A stretch of 64,000 nucleotides of DNA from an uncultured Clostridia bacterium (lineage in GTDB: Bacteria > Bacillota > Clostridia > Oscillospirales > Acutalibacteraceae). The DNA is taken from contig CAMAZY010000001.1 in the NCBI GenBank assembly GCA_945863885.1, forward strand, positions 62,001 through 126,000. The letters are read 5' to 3'. Position numbers and translations under genes: made by a program. The notes under the pieces are model-generated. The model did not search any database. It worked only from the letters and a program-made list of their open reading frames with translations, and was not told the DNA's origin. Positions within the stretch are counted from its first letter, which is position 1. The number at the start of each line of letters is the position of its first letter. Positions 54,136-62,848 of the stretch are shown here, piece after piece.

Positions 54136-54801
54136 GTGAAAATCAGTGCAGTTTTTCCAAAGAAAGAAAGACCGATCAAGACGCAAACGATCGATAAATA
54201 CAAAACAAAATACAAGCAGCAGATATCCTTATCGGATAAACTGTTGCTTGTATCGGGTTCGGTTATGCTGCTCGGTGTTCTGATCGGCGTTTTACTGTTT
54301 CGGACAAACAGTTCTTATATGTCAAATGAATTATGCAAATATTTTATATCGTTTTCAACGGATTTTTCCGGAAAAAGCTATTTGGAAATTCTGTCCGGCT
54401 TTCTGAGCGTTAATATTATCTACTATTGCATTGTTATGATAATGGGAACAAGTGCCCTCGGTGATGCGCCGATTGTCATCATGACGTTTTTACAGTCAAC
54501 AGGCTTAGGTGCACTTACTTCATATTTGTTTACTTCCTACGGAATACGAGGGTTCGAGTATTTTTTGCTGGTGCTTTTTCCCGGAAAAGTGATTCTGATG
54601 ATTGCAAGCCTTCTGGCAGCCCAGAACGGTCTGATATCCGTGAATCATATAAGAAGCTGTTTAAAGCACAACTTGCGTGAGGAGTACCAATTAAAGCAGT
54701 ATCTGATCAGAAGTCTGTTTGTTCTGGCAATCATGACAATTTCATGTCTGTCGGACTCGGTAACAATTAAGCTCTTTGCTTCTCTTTTCAGTCTGAATTA
54801 G
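54136..54801 (+). CDS. SpoIIM-like stage II sporulation membrane protein
   Basis: The 221-residue protein starts at GTG 54136. A basic cytoplasmic N-terminus precedes five hydrophobic segments, with the SpoIIM-type MGTSALGDAPIVIMTFLQSTGLGAL segment in the middle and LVLFPGKVILMIASLLAA later. SpoIIM is part of the DMP complex that moves the mother-cell membrane around the forespore; more distant homologues also occur in non-sporulating bacteria. Its 3' end overlaps the convergent recombinase gene by 14 bp. Confidence 0.75.
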   Translation: MKISAVFPKKERPIKTQTIDKYKTKYKQQISLSDKLLLVSGSVMLLGVLIGVLLFRTNSSYMSNELCKYFISFSTDFSGKSYLEILSGFLSVNIIYYCIVMIMGTSALGDAPIVIMTFLQSTGLGALTSYLFTSYGIRGFEYFLLVLFPGKVILMIASLLAAQNGLISVNHIRSCLKHNLREEYQLKQYLIRSLFVLAIMTISCLSDSVTIKLFASLFSLN

Positions 54802-55795
54802 AATTATTTTCAGGCGGTTTTTCGCCGCTGAGCGGGTTCTTACTGATTGCTTCCCGAAGCTGTTTATTTTCGATATGGGTATAAATCTCCGTGGTTGAAA
54901 GGTTTTCGTGTCCGAGTAAATCTTTCAATACGAGCACGTCAACACCGCTATGCTGATACATGAGCGTTGCAGCTGTATGTCTCAATTTATGAACGGAATA
55001 GTGTTGACCGTCCAATCCGATTTTTTCCAAATATCCGTATACCATCAGCTGAACAGCCTGTCTGCCGATTCGTTTGTTAAGTCTGCTGATAAACAATGCG
55101 TTGCGTGCATCAGCTTTGAGACCGTCATGCGGTCTTACGGCAAGATAGGACATAATTGCGTCAACACAAGCCTTATTGAGATACAGCATTCGCTGTTTAT
55201 TTCCTTTACCGGTTACAACAAGGGTCTTTTCATTAAGGTTGAAGTCGCTGATATTCAGATTGACAAGCTCCGCAAGACGCAGTCCGCAATTGAGAAACAA
55301 CGTTAAAATGCAATAATCTCTTTCTTTGTTTATTCCTTCGACGCTGTTCAGTAAATCCCGGCTTTGTTCAAGAGTCAGATATTTCGGCAATTTGTCTTTT
55401 GCTTTTGCAACCTGAAGCTGTGAAGCAGGATTCGATTCAATATATCCCATACGGTCAGATACATACTTGAAAAAGCCACGGATTGCAGACGCTTTTCGTG
55501 CTCGGGTAACAGAAGAATTACTGCGTGCATCTTTACAAAAAGAAAGAAATGAATGGATATCATTCAGCGTTATCTGTGAAAGAATTTCGTCATTAATAAA
55601 AGATAAATCAACTTCCGTATCATCATTTTTTTTATCAGGTATCAGATTCTTTGTGCGGATATAAAATTCGAAAAAGAGTCTTAAATCCCGTTGATATCCC
55701 TGTATTGTTAAAGACGAACTGTCTTTAACAGCTCTCAAATAGTTACAAAACTCGTTTACACGAGCCGGCATAAGCCGTTCATCAAAATCAGACAT
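54788..55795 (-). CDS. Tyrosine recombinase of XerC/XerD type
   Basis: The 335-residue protein starts at ATG 55795 (MSDFDERLMPARV), about nine bases after AGGA; an upstream start at 55852 lies within the palindrome. It has an N-terminal core-binding domain with an acidic insertion, and the catalytic set R (GLRLAEL), K (GKGNKQRM), HxxR (HKLRHTAATLM), H and the nucleophile Tyr (LGHENLSTTEIYTH). No element-specific genes adjoin it, so it is probably a chromosome-dimer-resolution recombinase rather than an integrase. A palindrome lies in its leader. Confidence 0.88.
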   Translation of the reverse strand: MSDFDERLMPARVNEFCNYLRAVKDSSSLTIQGYQRDLRLFFEFYIRTKNLIPDKKNDDTEVDLSFINDEILSQITLNDIHSFLSFCKDARSNSSVTRARKASAIRGFFKYVSDRMGYIESNPASQLQVAKAKDKLPKYLTLEQSRDLLNSVEGINKERDYCILTLFLNCGLRLAELVNLNISDFNLNEKTLVVTGKGNKQRMLYLNKACVDAIMSYLAVRPHDGLKADARNALFISRLNKRIGRQAVQLMVYGYLEKIGLDGQHYSVHKLRHTAATLMYQHSGVDVLVLKDLLGHENLSTTEIYTHIENKQLREAISKNPLSGEKPPENNSNSD

Positions 55796-55831
55796 TTTAT
55801 CAATCCTATCTAATTGTTTAAACTTTCGACT

Positions 55832-55873
55832 ACTCCCAACTATACAAAACATTTATTTTGTATAGTTGGGAGT
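55832..55873. repeat. Perfect 18-bp inverted repeat with 6-bp centre
   Basis: Arms 55832-55849 (actcccaactatacaaaa) and 55856-55873 are exact reverse complements around the centre catttа-like hexamer (55850-55855). Both flanks lack a run of T, so this is not a typical terminator. It lies between the promoter and the start of the Xer gene. Confidence 0.85.
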
Positions 55874-55898
55874 GCGAAAATGTACAAAGTATACAAAA

Positions 55899-55927
55899 AG
55901 TATAAATCAGCTACTTTGAAAAGTCAA
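55899..55927 (-). promoter_or_regulatory. Sigma-A promoter for the Xer recombinase gene
   Basis: On the minus strand TTGACT (55922-55927) and TATACT (55899-55904) are separated by 17 bp. The predicted start near 55892 puts the 18-bp palindrome in the 5' untranslated region. Confidence 0.7.
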
Positions 55928-55988
55928 TCACTACTCCGCAAGATTTCAGCAATCTATTGAAGAATTGAAGAATGATGAATGAATAGTA

Positions 55989-56020
55989 CAAAAAATCCGT
56001 CCTCTTACGAGAACGGATTT
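55989..56020 (-). terminator. Terminator after tRNA-Arg
   Basis: On the minus strand AAATCCGT-loop-ACGGATTT (55993-56020) runs into a T tract (55990-55995), just beyond the encoded CCA of the tRNA. Confidence 0.75.
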
Positions 56021-56025
56021 AACTC

Positions 56026-56102
56026 TGGCCCGCCCAGAGGGATTCGAACCCCCGATCTTCAGAATCGGAATCTGCTGCGTTATCCAGCTGCGCCATGGAC
56101 GG
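56026..56102 (-). tRNA. tRNA-Arg (anticodon CCG)
   Basis: The 77-nt cloverleaf has a 7-bp acceptor stem (CCGTCCA with TGGGCGG, one G-T pair), D arm GCG/CGC, an anticodon stem CAGA/TCTG with loop TTCCGAT and anticodon CCG, T arm GGGGG-TTCGAAT-CCCTC, discriminator G and encoded CCA. It decodes CGG. A perfect 8-bp hairpin GCGGCAAC/GTTGCCGC sits just upstream (56109-56131). Confidence 0.94.
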
Positions 56103-56137
56103 AAATCGGCGGCAACAATTTCGGTTGCCGCATTATT

Positions 56138-56443
56138 TTATTCGGACAAAGCCTTTTCAAGCCAAAAGCTTCCGATATGCATTGCACTGTACAATCCACG
56201 CTTTTCAATCTTATGCACAATTCTTTCGTTAAGTCTCAGATCCGGATCGTTCTTTAAAAGCTGAACCATTACTCTGTCGGCAACGGTCAATCCGTTTTGC
56301 TCTTTTGTGGAAAGAATCTGAAGCACCAAAACAAAATCATCGGCAAGGCTTCCGTAATAAATCGTGTTTCCTTTTCTAACAAGGGGTCTACCCTTGTATT
56401 CAAGAAATTCATTTTTCTTTTTCGCTGTTTTAGCTGCTGCCAT
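56138..56443 (-). CDS. Conserved small protein of unknown function
   Basis: The 101-residue protein has a Lys/Ala-rich start (MAAAKTAKKK), then FLEYKGRPLVRKGNTIYYG and a hydrophobic ALVLQIL-like helix, and ends in an amphipathic helix. I do not recognise a named family. It follows ireB by 15 bp, in the place where many Firmicutes have ruvX (yqgF). It has good coding character and an AAAGGAG site. A minor regulatory or RNA-binding role is possible but unsupported. Confidence 0.65.
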   Translation of the reverse strand: MAAAKTAKKKNEFLEYKGRPLVRKGNTIYYGSLADDFVLVLQILSTKEQNGLTVADRVMVQLLKNDPDLRLNERIVHKIEKRGLYSAMHIGSFWLEKALSE

Positions 56444-56458
56444 TATGCGTCTCCTTTA

Positions 56459-56710
56459 TTATCTGCCCTCGTTGAGATAGCTTCTGACAAGCTCCTGTAA
56501 AAGCTCGTCACGGTCAATCTTACGGATAAGGCTTCGGGCGTTATTATGTGTTGTGATGTATGTCGGATCCTCTGATAAGATATAGCCGACGATCTGATTG
56601 ATCGGATTGTAGCCCTTTTCAACCAACGCTTCATAAACTTCGGTAAGAACCTGATGCATTTGCGTATTCTCGTCTTTGTAAATGGAAAACTCCCGTGTTC
56701 TGTCGTTCAT
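56459..56710 (-). CDS. IreB family regulatory phosphoprotein (UPF0297)
   Basis: The 83-residue protein starts at ATG 56710, 8 bases after GGAGG; the longer frame from 56725 overlaps that site. The family core [19 protein letters not shown] followed by [19 protein letters not shown] is almost unchanged. In Enterococcus, IreB is a substrate of the Ser/Thr kinase IreK and tunes cephalosporin tolerance. It leads a small minus-strand group with the 101-residue gene. Confidence 0.93.
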   Translation of the reverse strand: MNDRTREFSIYKDENTQMHQVLTEVYEALVEKGYNPINQIVGYILSEDPTYITTHNNARSLIRKIDRDELLQELVRSYLNEGR

Positions 56711-56743
56711 CAGCCGACCCTCCAAACATTCATATTATATAGT

Positions 56744-56772
56744 ATTATACAACACTTTTTTTATGAAAACAA
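56744..56772 (-). promoter_or_regulatory. Sigma-A promoter for ireB
   Basis: On the minus strand TTGTTT (56767-56772) and TATAAT (56744-56749) are separated by 17 bp. Confidence 0.68.
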
Positions 56773-56801
56773 GGATATTAGGCAAATTTTAATTATTTTT
56801 A

Positions 56802-59183
56802 TCAGCTTCGAAGGGTAATATCGAGTTTTTCAAGCTCGTCAACAGCCTTTTTCACTGCAGAATCGGCTTCAGCATCGGTGAGCGTGCGGTCAGTTGCTCT
56901 CATTCTGACGCTGAAAGCGACACTCTTCTTGCCTTTGGGAATTTGCGAGCCGACATAAACGTCAAACAACGCAATGTCTTCTAAAATCTTTCCGACGGCT
57001 TTTGCGATGATCTTTTCAATCTTCATAACCGGTACATCGCTGTCGCAGACAAACGAAAGGTCACGGCTCGATGCCGGGAATTTCGGAAGTGCCTTGTAGC
57101 TGCGCTTATTGTCGCCGTACTTCAGAAGAGCAGTGAAATCAACCTGTGCAACATATGCCTTTGTTCCGATTTCATAATTATTGAGAACAGCAGGATGTAC
57201 CTCGCCTATTATGCTGATCACTTCATCACCGAGCTTGATAACGGCCGTTCTGCCCGGATGGAAAGTCGGATCGTCCGTAAGCGGCTCGACGTCATAATCC
57301 TTGATACCGACAACGTCAAACAGCTCCTCCACTGCGCCTTTCAGCGTGAAGAAGTCATACTGCGCACCGTACATACCGATTGTCAGCTTTTCGTTTTCAT
57401 CGGGCAGCTCGTCGGGACCTTTCCAGATGTACTCATTCGAAAGCTCGAACAATGCCGCCGACTCGTTACGGTTGTTGTAGTTTCTCGAAAGAACGTCAAG
57501 CATCGACGGAATGACCGTTGTCCTCATGACGCTCGTGTCCTCACCTAAAGGATTGGAGATCACAACGCTGTTTCTCTTCGGGCTGTTTTCGGGCAGTCTG
57601 ATTTTATCATAAGCCTTCGGACTGATGAACGAAAACGTTGCTATTTCGGTAAAGCCGCACGCAAGCATGGTTGAGGAAACAACCTTTTCCATTTTTTGCG
57701 CTTCGGTCAAAGCTGCATTCGCCACACCGGCAAGCGGTCGGTTGGGAATATTTTGGTAGCCGTAGAAACGGGCAATTTCTTCGGAAATATCTGCAAGATG
57801 TTCAAGATCATTGCGGAAAGACGGTACGATTATCGTATCGCCCTGAACCTTGACGTCGATTCTTTCAAGAATTGCTCTCTGGTCGTCAGCACTGACGTCA
57901 ATACCGATGAAGCTGTTGACCCATTCGGGCAGGAACGGAAGCGTTCTTTGCAGTTTATTCGACTTATCACAGTCAATGATGCCGTTTACCACATCACCGG
58001 CGTCAAGAAGTTGAACCAATTCAAGCGCACGCATCAGAGCCGGCATGCAGTTTTGCGGATCGAGCTCTTTTTCATATCTTCCCGAAGCTTCGGTACGAAG
58101 TCCGAGCTTCTTCGAAGTAATTCTTGTTGACGGTCCGTTGAAACACGCACTTTCAAAGACAATTGTATTCGTGTCGTCCATAATTCCGCTGTATTCACCG
58201 CCCATAACACCGGCAACAGCAACGGGTTTGTCAGAGTCGGCAATCACAAGCATTTCGGTCGTGAGCGTTCTTTCGATTCCGTCAAGGGTTGTAATTGTCT
58301 CGCCGTCTTTCGCATTTCTGACGATAATGCTGTGATTGTTGATGTATCTCAGGTCAAACGCATGCATCGGCTGACCGTATTCAAGCATGACATAGTTTGT
58401 GATATCAACGATATTATTGATCGGTCTGACACCGCAGGCACGAAGACGCTCTCTCATCCAACGGGGAGAAGCCTTTACTCTGACATTCTTGACGACCGCA
58501 CCGCAGTACCGGTAACACTTTTCGGGATTCTGGATTTCGACGCTCAAAAGCTCGTTGACGTCGCCGTCAGACGGAGACACATACGGAATGTGTGTTTTCA
58601 GCGGCTTTTTGAACGTTGCCGCCGCTTCTCTTGCAAGTCCGATAACCGAAAGGCAGTCCGGACGGTTTGAGGTAATTTCAAATTCGGTTACGGTATCGTT
58701 CAGGCCGATGGCTTCCCGAATATCGATTCCAAGCGTTCTGTCGCAGTCGTCGCCAAGCACGAAAATACCGTCCTCGATAGCATACGGGAAATCGTGTGCC
58801 GTCAGACCAAGCTCACCGAGAGAGCAAAGCATACCGTTGCTTTCAACCCCGCGAAGCTTGCCCTTGGTAATTTTCTGTCCGCCATGAACCACGGAATGAT
58901 CCATCGCAACAGGTACAACGTCGCCGACTTTGAGATTTTGTGCCCCGGTAACAATCTGAATATTTTCGTCCTTGCCGACATTGACCATGCAGATCCACAT
59001 ATGGTCGGAATCGGGGTGACGTTCAAGGCTTTCGATTCTGCCTGTGATAATATTGTCAAGCTCACTACCCTCTTTTTCAAACGATTCAACCTTTGAGCCG
59101 GAAAGTGTCATTTCGTCGGCAAATTCCTTGTCGCTTACGTCAAGGTCAACAAAGTCAAGAAGCCATTTTTTAGATAAATTCAT
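56802..59183 (-). CDS. pheT: Phenylalanine-tRNA ligase beta subunit
   Basis: The 793-residue subunit has the N-terminal tRNA-binding OB domain (about residues 40-150), B3/4 editing domain with PYVS...EIQNPEKCYRY, B5 domain (about 400-470), the synthetase-like core and a C-terminal FDX-ACB anticodon domain (about 700-793) ending in ELEKLDITLR. AAGGAGG precedes ATG. It follows pheS by 14 bp and together they charge tRNA-Phe. Confidence 0.97.
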   Translation of the reverse strand: MNLSKKWLLDFVDLDVSDKEFADEMTLSGSKVESFEKEGSELDNIITGRIESLERHPDSDHMWICMVNVGKDENIQIVTGAQNLKVGDVVPVAMDHSVVHGGQKITKGKLRGVESNGMLCSLGELGLTAHDFPYAIEDGIFVLGDDCDRTLGIDIREAIGLNDTVTEFEITSNRPDCLSVIGLAREAAATFKKPLKTHIPYVSPSDGDVNELLSVEIQNPEKCYRYCGAVVKNVRVKASPRWMRERLRACGVRPINNIVDITNYVMLEYGQPMHAFDLRYINNHSIIVRNAKDGETITTLDGIERTLTTEMLVIADSDKPVAVAGVMGGEYSGIMDDTNTIVFESACFNGPSTRITSKKLGLRTEASGRYEKELDPQNCMPALMRALELVQLLDAGDVVNGIIDCDKSNKLQRTLPFLPEWVNSFIGIDVSADDQRAILERIDVKVQGDTIIVPSFRNDLEHLADISEEIARFYGYQNIPNRPLAGVANAALTEAQKMEKVVSSTMLACGFTEIATFSFISPKAYDKIRLPENSPKRNSVVISNPLGEDTSVMRTTVIPSMLDVLSRNYNNRNESAALFELSNEYIWKGPDELPDENEKLTIGMYGAQYDFFTLKGAVEELFDVVGIKDYDVEPLTDDPTFHPGRTAVIKLGDEVISIIGEVHPAVLNNYEIGTKAYVAQVDFTALLKYGDNKRSYKALPKFPASSRDLSFVCDSDVPVMKIEKIIAKAVGKILEDIALFDVYVGSQIPKGKKSVAFSVRMRATDRTLTDAEADSAVKKAVDELEKLDITLRS

Positions 59184-59197
59184 TTTACTGCACCTCC

Positions 59198-60217
59198 TTA
59201 AAACTGATTGAGGAATCTGACGTCATTTTCGTAAAGCAGACGCATATCGTCAATATTGAAGCGGAACATAACCAGTCTTTCGAGTCCCAAGCCGAAAGCG
59301 AAGCCGCTGTAAACATCGGGGTCGATTCCGCAGTTGCGCAGCACCTTCGGATGAACCATGCCGGCTCCTAATATTTCAATCCAGCCCTCACCCTTGCACA
59401 TCGGGCAGCCCTTACCGCCACAGCGGAAGCACGAAACGTCAATTTCACAAGACGGCTCGGTGAACGGGAAGTGATGCGGACGAAGTCTGATTTTTGTCTG
59501 CTCGCCGTAAAGACGCTTGGCGAACGATTCAAGATTGCCCTTGAGGTCGGCCATGGTGATTCCCTTATCAACTACAAGTCCCTCGATCTGATGGAACAGC
59601 GGTGAATGGGTAGCGTCAACGGCGTCCGAACGATAAACACGACCGGGAGCAATAATGCGGATCGGCGGCTTCTGATTTTCCATGACACGGATCTGACACG
59701 GAGAGGTCTGTGTTCTCAGAAGCATTTTTTCCGTTATATAAAACGTATCCTGAGTATCTCTTGCCGGGTGATTTTCGGGAATGTTGAGTGCTTCAAAGTT
59801 ATAGTAGTCCCATTCGACTTCAGGACCCGAAGCGATACTGAAGCCCATTCCGAAGAAAATATCCTTAACCTCGTCAAGTACGATCGAAAGAGGATGCTTA
59901 TGACCCAAAGCCTGCTTCTTAGCGGGCAGAGTTACGTCGATTTTTTCCGATTTGAGCTTCTGCTCAAGGAGCTTTTGCTTAATATCCTCTACGCTTTCGG
60001 CAATCGAAGCTTCAAGATCGGCTCTGATTTCATTGGCAAGCTGACCGATAATCGGTCTTTCCTCGGCGGAAAGCTTTCCCATTTGTTTTAAGATTGCGGT
60101 AAGCTCGCCTTTTTTGCCGAGATATTTGACCCGTAAAGTGTCAAGCTCGGCAAGCGATGCGGCTTTGGATAGCTGACTTTTTGCGCTTTCACGAATTTCT
60201 TCAAGCTGCTGTTTCAT
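59198..60217 (-). CDS. pheS: Phenylalanine-tRNA ligase alpha subunit
   Basis: The 339-residue subunit starts at ATG 60217 ([11 protein letters not shown]) behind GGAAAGG; the upstream start at 60283 lies in the T-box terminator. It has an N-terminal coiled coil and class II core motifs: [34 protein letters not shown] motif 1/2, and [13 protein letters not shown] as motif 3. The tRNA-dependent T-box leader precedes it. Confidence 0.97.
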   Translation of the reverse strand: MKQQLEEIRESAKSQLSKAASLAELDTLRVKYLGKKGELTAILKQMGKLSAEERPIIGQLANEIRADLEASIAESVEDIKQKLLEQKLKSEKIDVTLPAKKQALGHKHPLSIVLDEVKDIFFGMGFSIASGPEVEWDYYNFEALNIPENHPARDTQDTFYITEKMLLRTQTSPCQIRVMENQKPPIRIIAPGRVYRSDAVDATHSPLFHQIEGLVVDKGITMADLKGNLESFAKRLYGEQTKIRLRPHHFPFTEPSCEIDVSCFRCGGKGCPMCKGEGWIEILGAGMVHPKVLRNCGIDPDVYSGFAFGLGLERLVMFRFNIDDMRLLYENDVRFLNQF

Positions 60218-60267
60218 AACAGTTTCTTCCTTTCCTGATAAAAATTGTATTCTTGCGGACGAAACAA

Positions 60268-60536
60268 AAAAGCTTCGCCCCAAAGATAGGGACGAAGCAT
60301 ACTCCGCGGTACCACCCTAATTTTTGCCAAGCAAACAAGAGCTGAGCAAACACTCAACTATCCGTTAACGGAGATAACCCGTTCCGGCCTACCGACCCCA
60401 AGAGGGTTTTGAGCCGGACCGCTCCAAAGTGAACTTCGGTGAGGGCGGACACAAAACCATTCCAGCAAACAGGTTTCTCTCTCAGAGCCGCCGACCACTT
60501 ACTCTCTTTTTCACAGCGTTATTGAAAGTATCATTG
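60268..60536 (-). promoter_or_regulatory. T-box leader, Phe specifier, controlling pheST
   Basis: The minus strand contains the T-box core AGGGTGGTACCGCG (60305-60318), followed by the terminator stem GCTTCG...CGAAGC with a T run (60268-60298). Upstream are a long leader with an AGAGAGTA-type loop and a specifier loop with TTC (complement of gaa at 60431-60433), the codon for Phe. Uncharged tRNA-Phe should stabilise the antiterminator. Confidence 0.92.
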
Positions 60537-60542
60537 TTTATG

Positions 60543-60571
60543 AGTTTAACACAAACCAAAAAATAATGCAA
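60543..60571 (-). promoter_or_regulatory. Sigma-A promoter for pheST
   Basis: On the minus strand TTGCAT (60566-60571) and TAAACT (60543-60548) are separated by 17 bp; the predicted start near 60536 begins the T-box leader. Confidence 0.7.
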
Positions 60572-60608
60572 GACATTATAAAAAAATATTTAATTTTTAG
60601 GTTTCTTA

Positions 60609-60617
60609 TGATATAAT
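60609..60617 (+). promoter_or_regulatory. Extended -10 promoter for the NAD(P)HX repair gene
   Basis: TGATATAAT (60609-60617) with a weak TTTAAT at 60589-60594 as -35, about 30 bp before the ATG at 60651. Confidence 0.55.
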
Positions 60618-60650
60618 CCGATTGTAAAATATTATGAGAGGTGTTACCTT

Positions 60651-62195
60651 ATGAGACTGCTCAACAGCGCCGAAATGAAACAGGTAGAACAGTATACCGC
60701 AAAATACGGTCTCAGCTACCAGAGAATGATGGAAAACGCCGGTTCCGCCTGTACAAGAAATATCCGGAATGTCATTGAGAAAGGTACCGTCAGAAGAAGA
60801 AATGTTGTCGTTGTCTGCGGTAAGGGCAACAATGGCGGCGACGGCTTTGTCATTGCAAGAAAATTTGCGGAAAACGGCTACAATGTCTGCACCGTTCTCG
60901 CCTGCGGCTACCCGACAAGCCAGGAAGCGATCTATATGTACAAAATGATGGTTGATCTTTCCATACCGACTGTCTGGTACGAAGCGGACAGACTCAAAGC
61001 AATTCAGACCGTCAAATGTGCTGATGTCATTGTTGATGCGATTTTCGGCTTCAGCTTTTACGGCAACTTAAGCGATGACATTGCTGCCCTGATCGATGAA
61101 ATGTCACGAGCAGACGGAATCAAATTTGCCGTCGACGTCCCGAGCGGCGTATACTGCGACAGCGGCTTTATGGACGAACACTGTTTTAAGTCCGATTACA
61201 CGATTGCCATATCGGCTCTTAAGCCCGCTCACATCATTCACCCGGCATCTGACTGCTGCGGCGATATCATCATCGCCAACATCGGAATTCCCGAAGACAG
61301 CTATAAGCTGATCACAAATTCGATGTATACGTTCAGTAAGACCGAGGTATCCCATCATCTTCCGAAAAGAAGCTCGACCGCCAACAAGGGCGATTTCGGC
61401 CATGTGCTTTCTATATGCGGAAGCAGGACTATGCCCGGTGCTCCCGTACTTGCGGCTTCGGCAGCACTTCGCTCAGGTGCCGGCCTTGTGACGGCGGCTT
61501 TTCCCGAAAGCATTTATACGCCGATGGCATTAAAGCTTACGGAAGCACTCCTGATGCCGCTTTCTGAAAACAGTCAGGGCACACTCAGCGCCGACTGTCT
61601 TGATACACTTTTACCTGCCCTTTCAAAATACAGCGCCGTTCTGATCGGCTGCGGCCTCGGCGTAAACGACGACACAAAAGAAATCGTACGGCAGATCATA
61701 AAAACCGTAAAAGTACCGCTGATTATCGACGCAGACGGAATAAACATCATCGCAGCCAACATAGATATGTTAAAGGAAGCGGCAGGTCCCGTCATTCTGA
61801 CCCCCCACCCGAAGGAGATGTCAAGACTTACGGGCATACCGACCGAAATGATACAGGCTGACAGAATCAAAACCGCCCGGAATTTTGCCGATACTTACAA
61901 CATCACGCTCGTTCTCAAGGGAGCCAATACGGTCGTTGCGGCAAACGGCGAAAATGATGTTTATGTCAATTCGTCCGGCAACTGCGGACTTGCCAAAGGC
62001 GGAAGCGGAGACGCTCTTGCCGGTATCATCACGTCACTCGCCGCACAGGGCCTTACGCTGAAAGATGCGGCGACGGTCGGTGTCTATATCCACGGACATT
62101 CCGCCGATTCTGTTGCCGAACAACATTCGAAAACGGGAATGCTTCCGAGCGACGTCATTGAAAATCTCAAAGACGTGTTCGCCGATTTCGAATAA
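60651..62195 (+). CDS. Bifunctional NAD(P)HX epimerase and ADP-dependent dehydratase
   Basis: The 514-residue protein fuses an N-terminal YjeF_N epimerase domain (about residues 1-215, with VVVCGKGNNGGDGFVIAR and VDVPSGV) to a C-terminal ribokinase-like dehydratase domain (about 240-510, with FGHVLSICGS, LTPHPKEMSRL, and NSSGNCGLAKGGSGDALAG). It repairs hydrated NADH and NADPH: the epimerase interconverts R and S forms and the dehydratase restores the cofactor with ADP. The fusion is the common bacterial arrangement. Confidence 0.96.
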   Translation: MRLLNSAEMKQVEQYTAKYGLSYQRMMENAGSACTRNIRNVIEKGTVRRRNVVVVCGKGNNGGDGFVIARKFAENGYNVCTVLACGYPTSQEAIYMYKMMVDLSIPTVWYEADRLKAIQTVKCADVIVDAIFGFSFYGNLSDDIAALIDEMSRADGIKFAVDVPSGVYCDSGFMDEHCFKSDYTIAISALKPAHIIHPASDCCGDIIIANIGIPEDSYKLITNSMYTFSKTEVSHHLPKRSSTANKGDFGHVLSICGSRTMPGAPVLAASAALRSGAGLVTAAFPESIYTPMALKLTEALLMPLSENSQGTLSADCLDTLLPALSKYSAVLIGCGLGVNDDTKEIVRQIIKTVKVPLIIDADGINIIAANIDMLKEAAGPVILTPHPKEMSRLTGIPTEMIQADRIKTARNFADTYNITLVLKGANTVVAANGENDVYVNSSGNCGLAKGGSGDALAGIITSLAAQGLTLKDAATVGVYIHGHSADSVAEQHSKTGMLPSDVIENLKDVFADFE

Positions 62196-62206
62196 ATCAC
62201 TGCTGA

Positions 62207-62234
62207 CGCCCTGTATGATTCAGGGCGTTTTTTG
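62207..62234 (+). terminator. Terminator after the NAD(P)HX repair gene
   Basis: Perfect 7-bp stem CGCCCTG/CAGGGCG (62207-62227), then a seven-T run. It ends 12 bp before the next ATG, so partial readthrough is needed or that gene has another promoter. Confidence 0.8.
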
Positions 62235-62246
62235 CAGGTGATTTTT

Positions 62247-62735
62247 ATGAAGAAGATTTTAATAATTTTGACAGCCGTACTGATTTCGTTTGCCTTTTTC
62301 TCCTGCTCGAGTAAGAGCGAAACTTATACCGTAGAACCGTTTGAGGCGACGGTGAAAGCCGAAAGCGGTGAAACGGTTCTGACCGGAAAGTTCAGGTATG
62401 CTTCCCCTTCAGCCATGAGTCTGACCGTGACAGAGCCGGAAAATATTAAAAATCTAACCTTTGCCGTTCAGGACGGAACCGATTATATTCTCCTCGGCTC
62501 CATGAAAACGGAAAGTGTCCCCCAAAGCGCTTTTCCTGCGGAGAAAAACGTGATTGAAATTCTGTTCAAGTCAATGGAATCGCTCCAGAACGGTCTTACC
62601 GTCAAAAAGAACTCAGCGGAAAAAATCAACTGCGATTACGAGTACGGGAAATGCATGGTTACGTTCAATTCCGAAACCCGGCGGATCGAACGAATTGATG
62701 CGAGCAATTTCAAATACTCATTTCAATATGAATAA
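62247..62735 (+). CDS. Probable lipoprotein of unknown function
   Basis: The 162-residue protein starts at ATG 62247 behind CAGGTGA. It has a lipoprotein-like signal (MKKILIILTAVLISFAFFSC), with Cys at about residue 20 and a slightly atypical lipobox. The body is rich in beta-strand and charged residues and shows no named domain. Outer-surface anchoring is likely. It precedes the DUF421 gene by about 110 bp. Confidence 0.7.
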   Translation: MKKILIILTAVLISFAFFSCSSKSETYTVEPFEATVKAESGETVLTGKFRYASPSAMSLTVTEPENIKNLTFAVQDGTDYILLGSMKTESVPQSAFPAEKNVIEILFKSMESLQNGLTVKKNSAEKINCDYEYGKCMVTFNSETRRIERIDASNFKYSFQYE

Positions 62736-62848
62736 GCGAATGACTATCAGCCTGCTTTTTTGTCAAAACTAAAGCCGGATACCATTATGCACGAAAGGAA
62801 GCAGAAAGCGCCAAGACTCACTTATTCAGCTTTTTGTTTACAGATAAT

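Noticed and set aside
55832..55873. Intrinsic terminator at the 18-bp palindrome
   Set aside because: Neither strand has a T run after the stem, and it lies downstream of a promoter in a gene leader.
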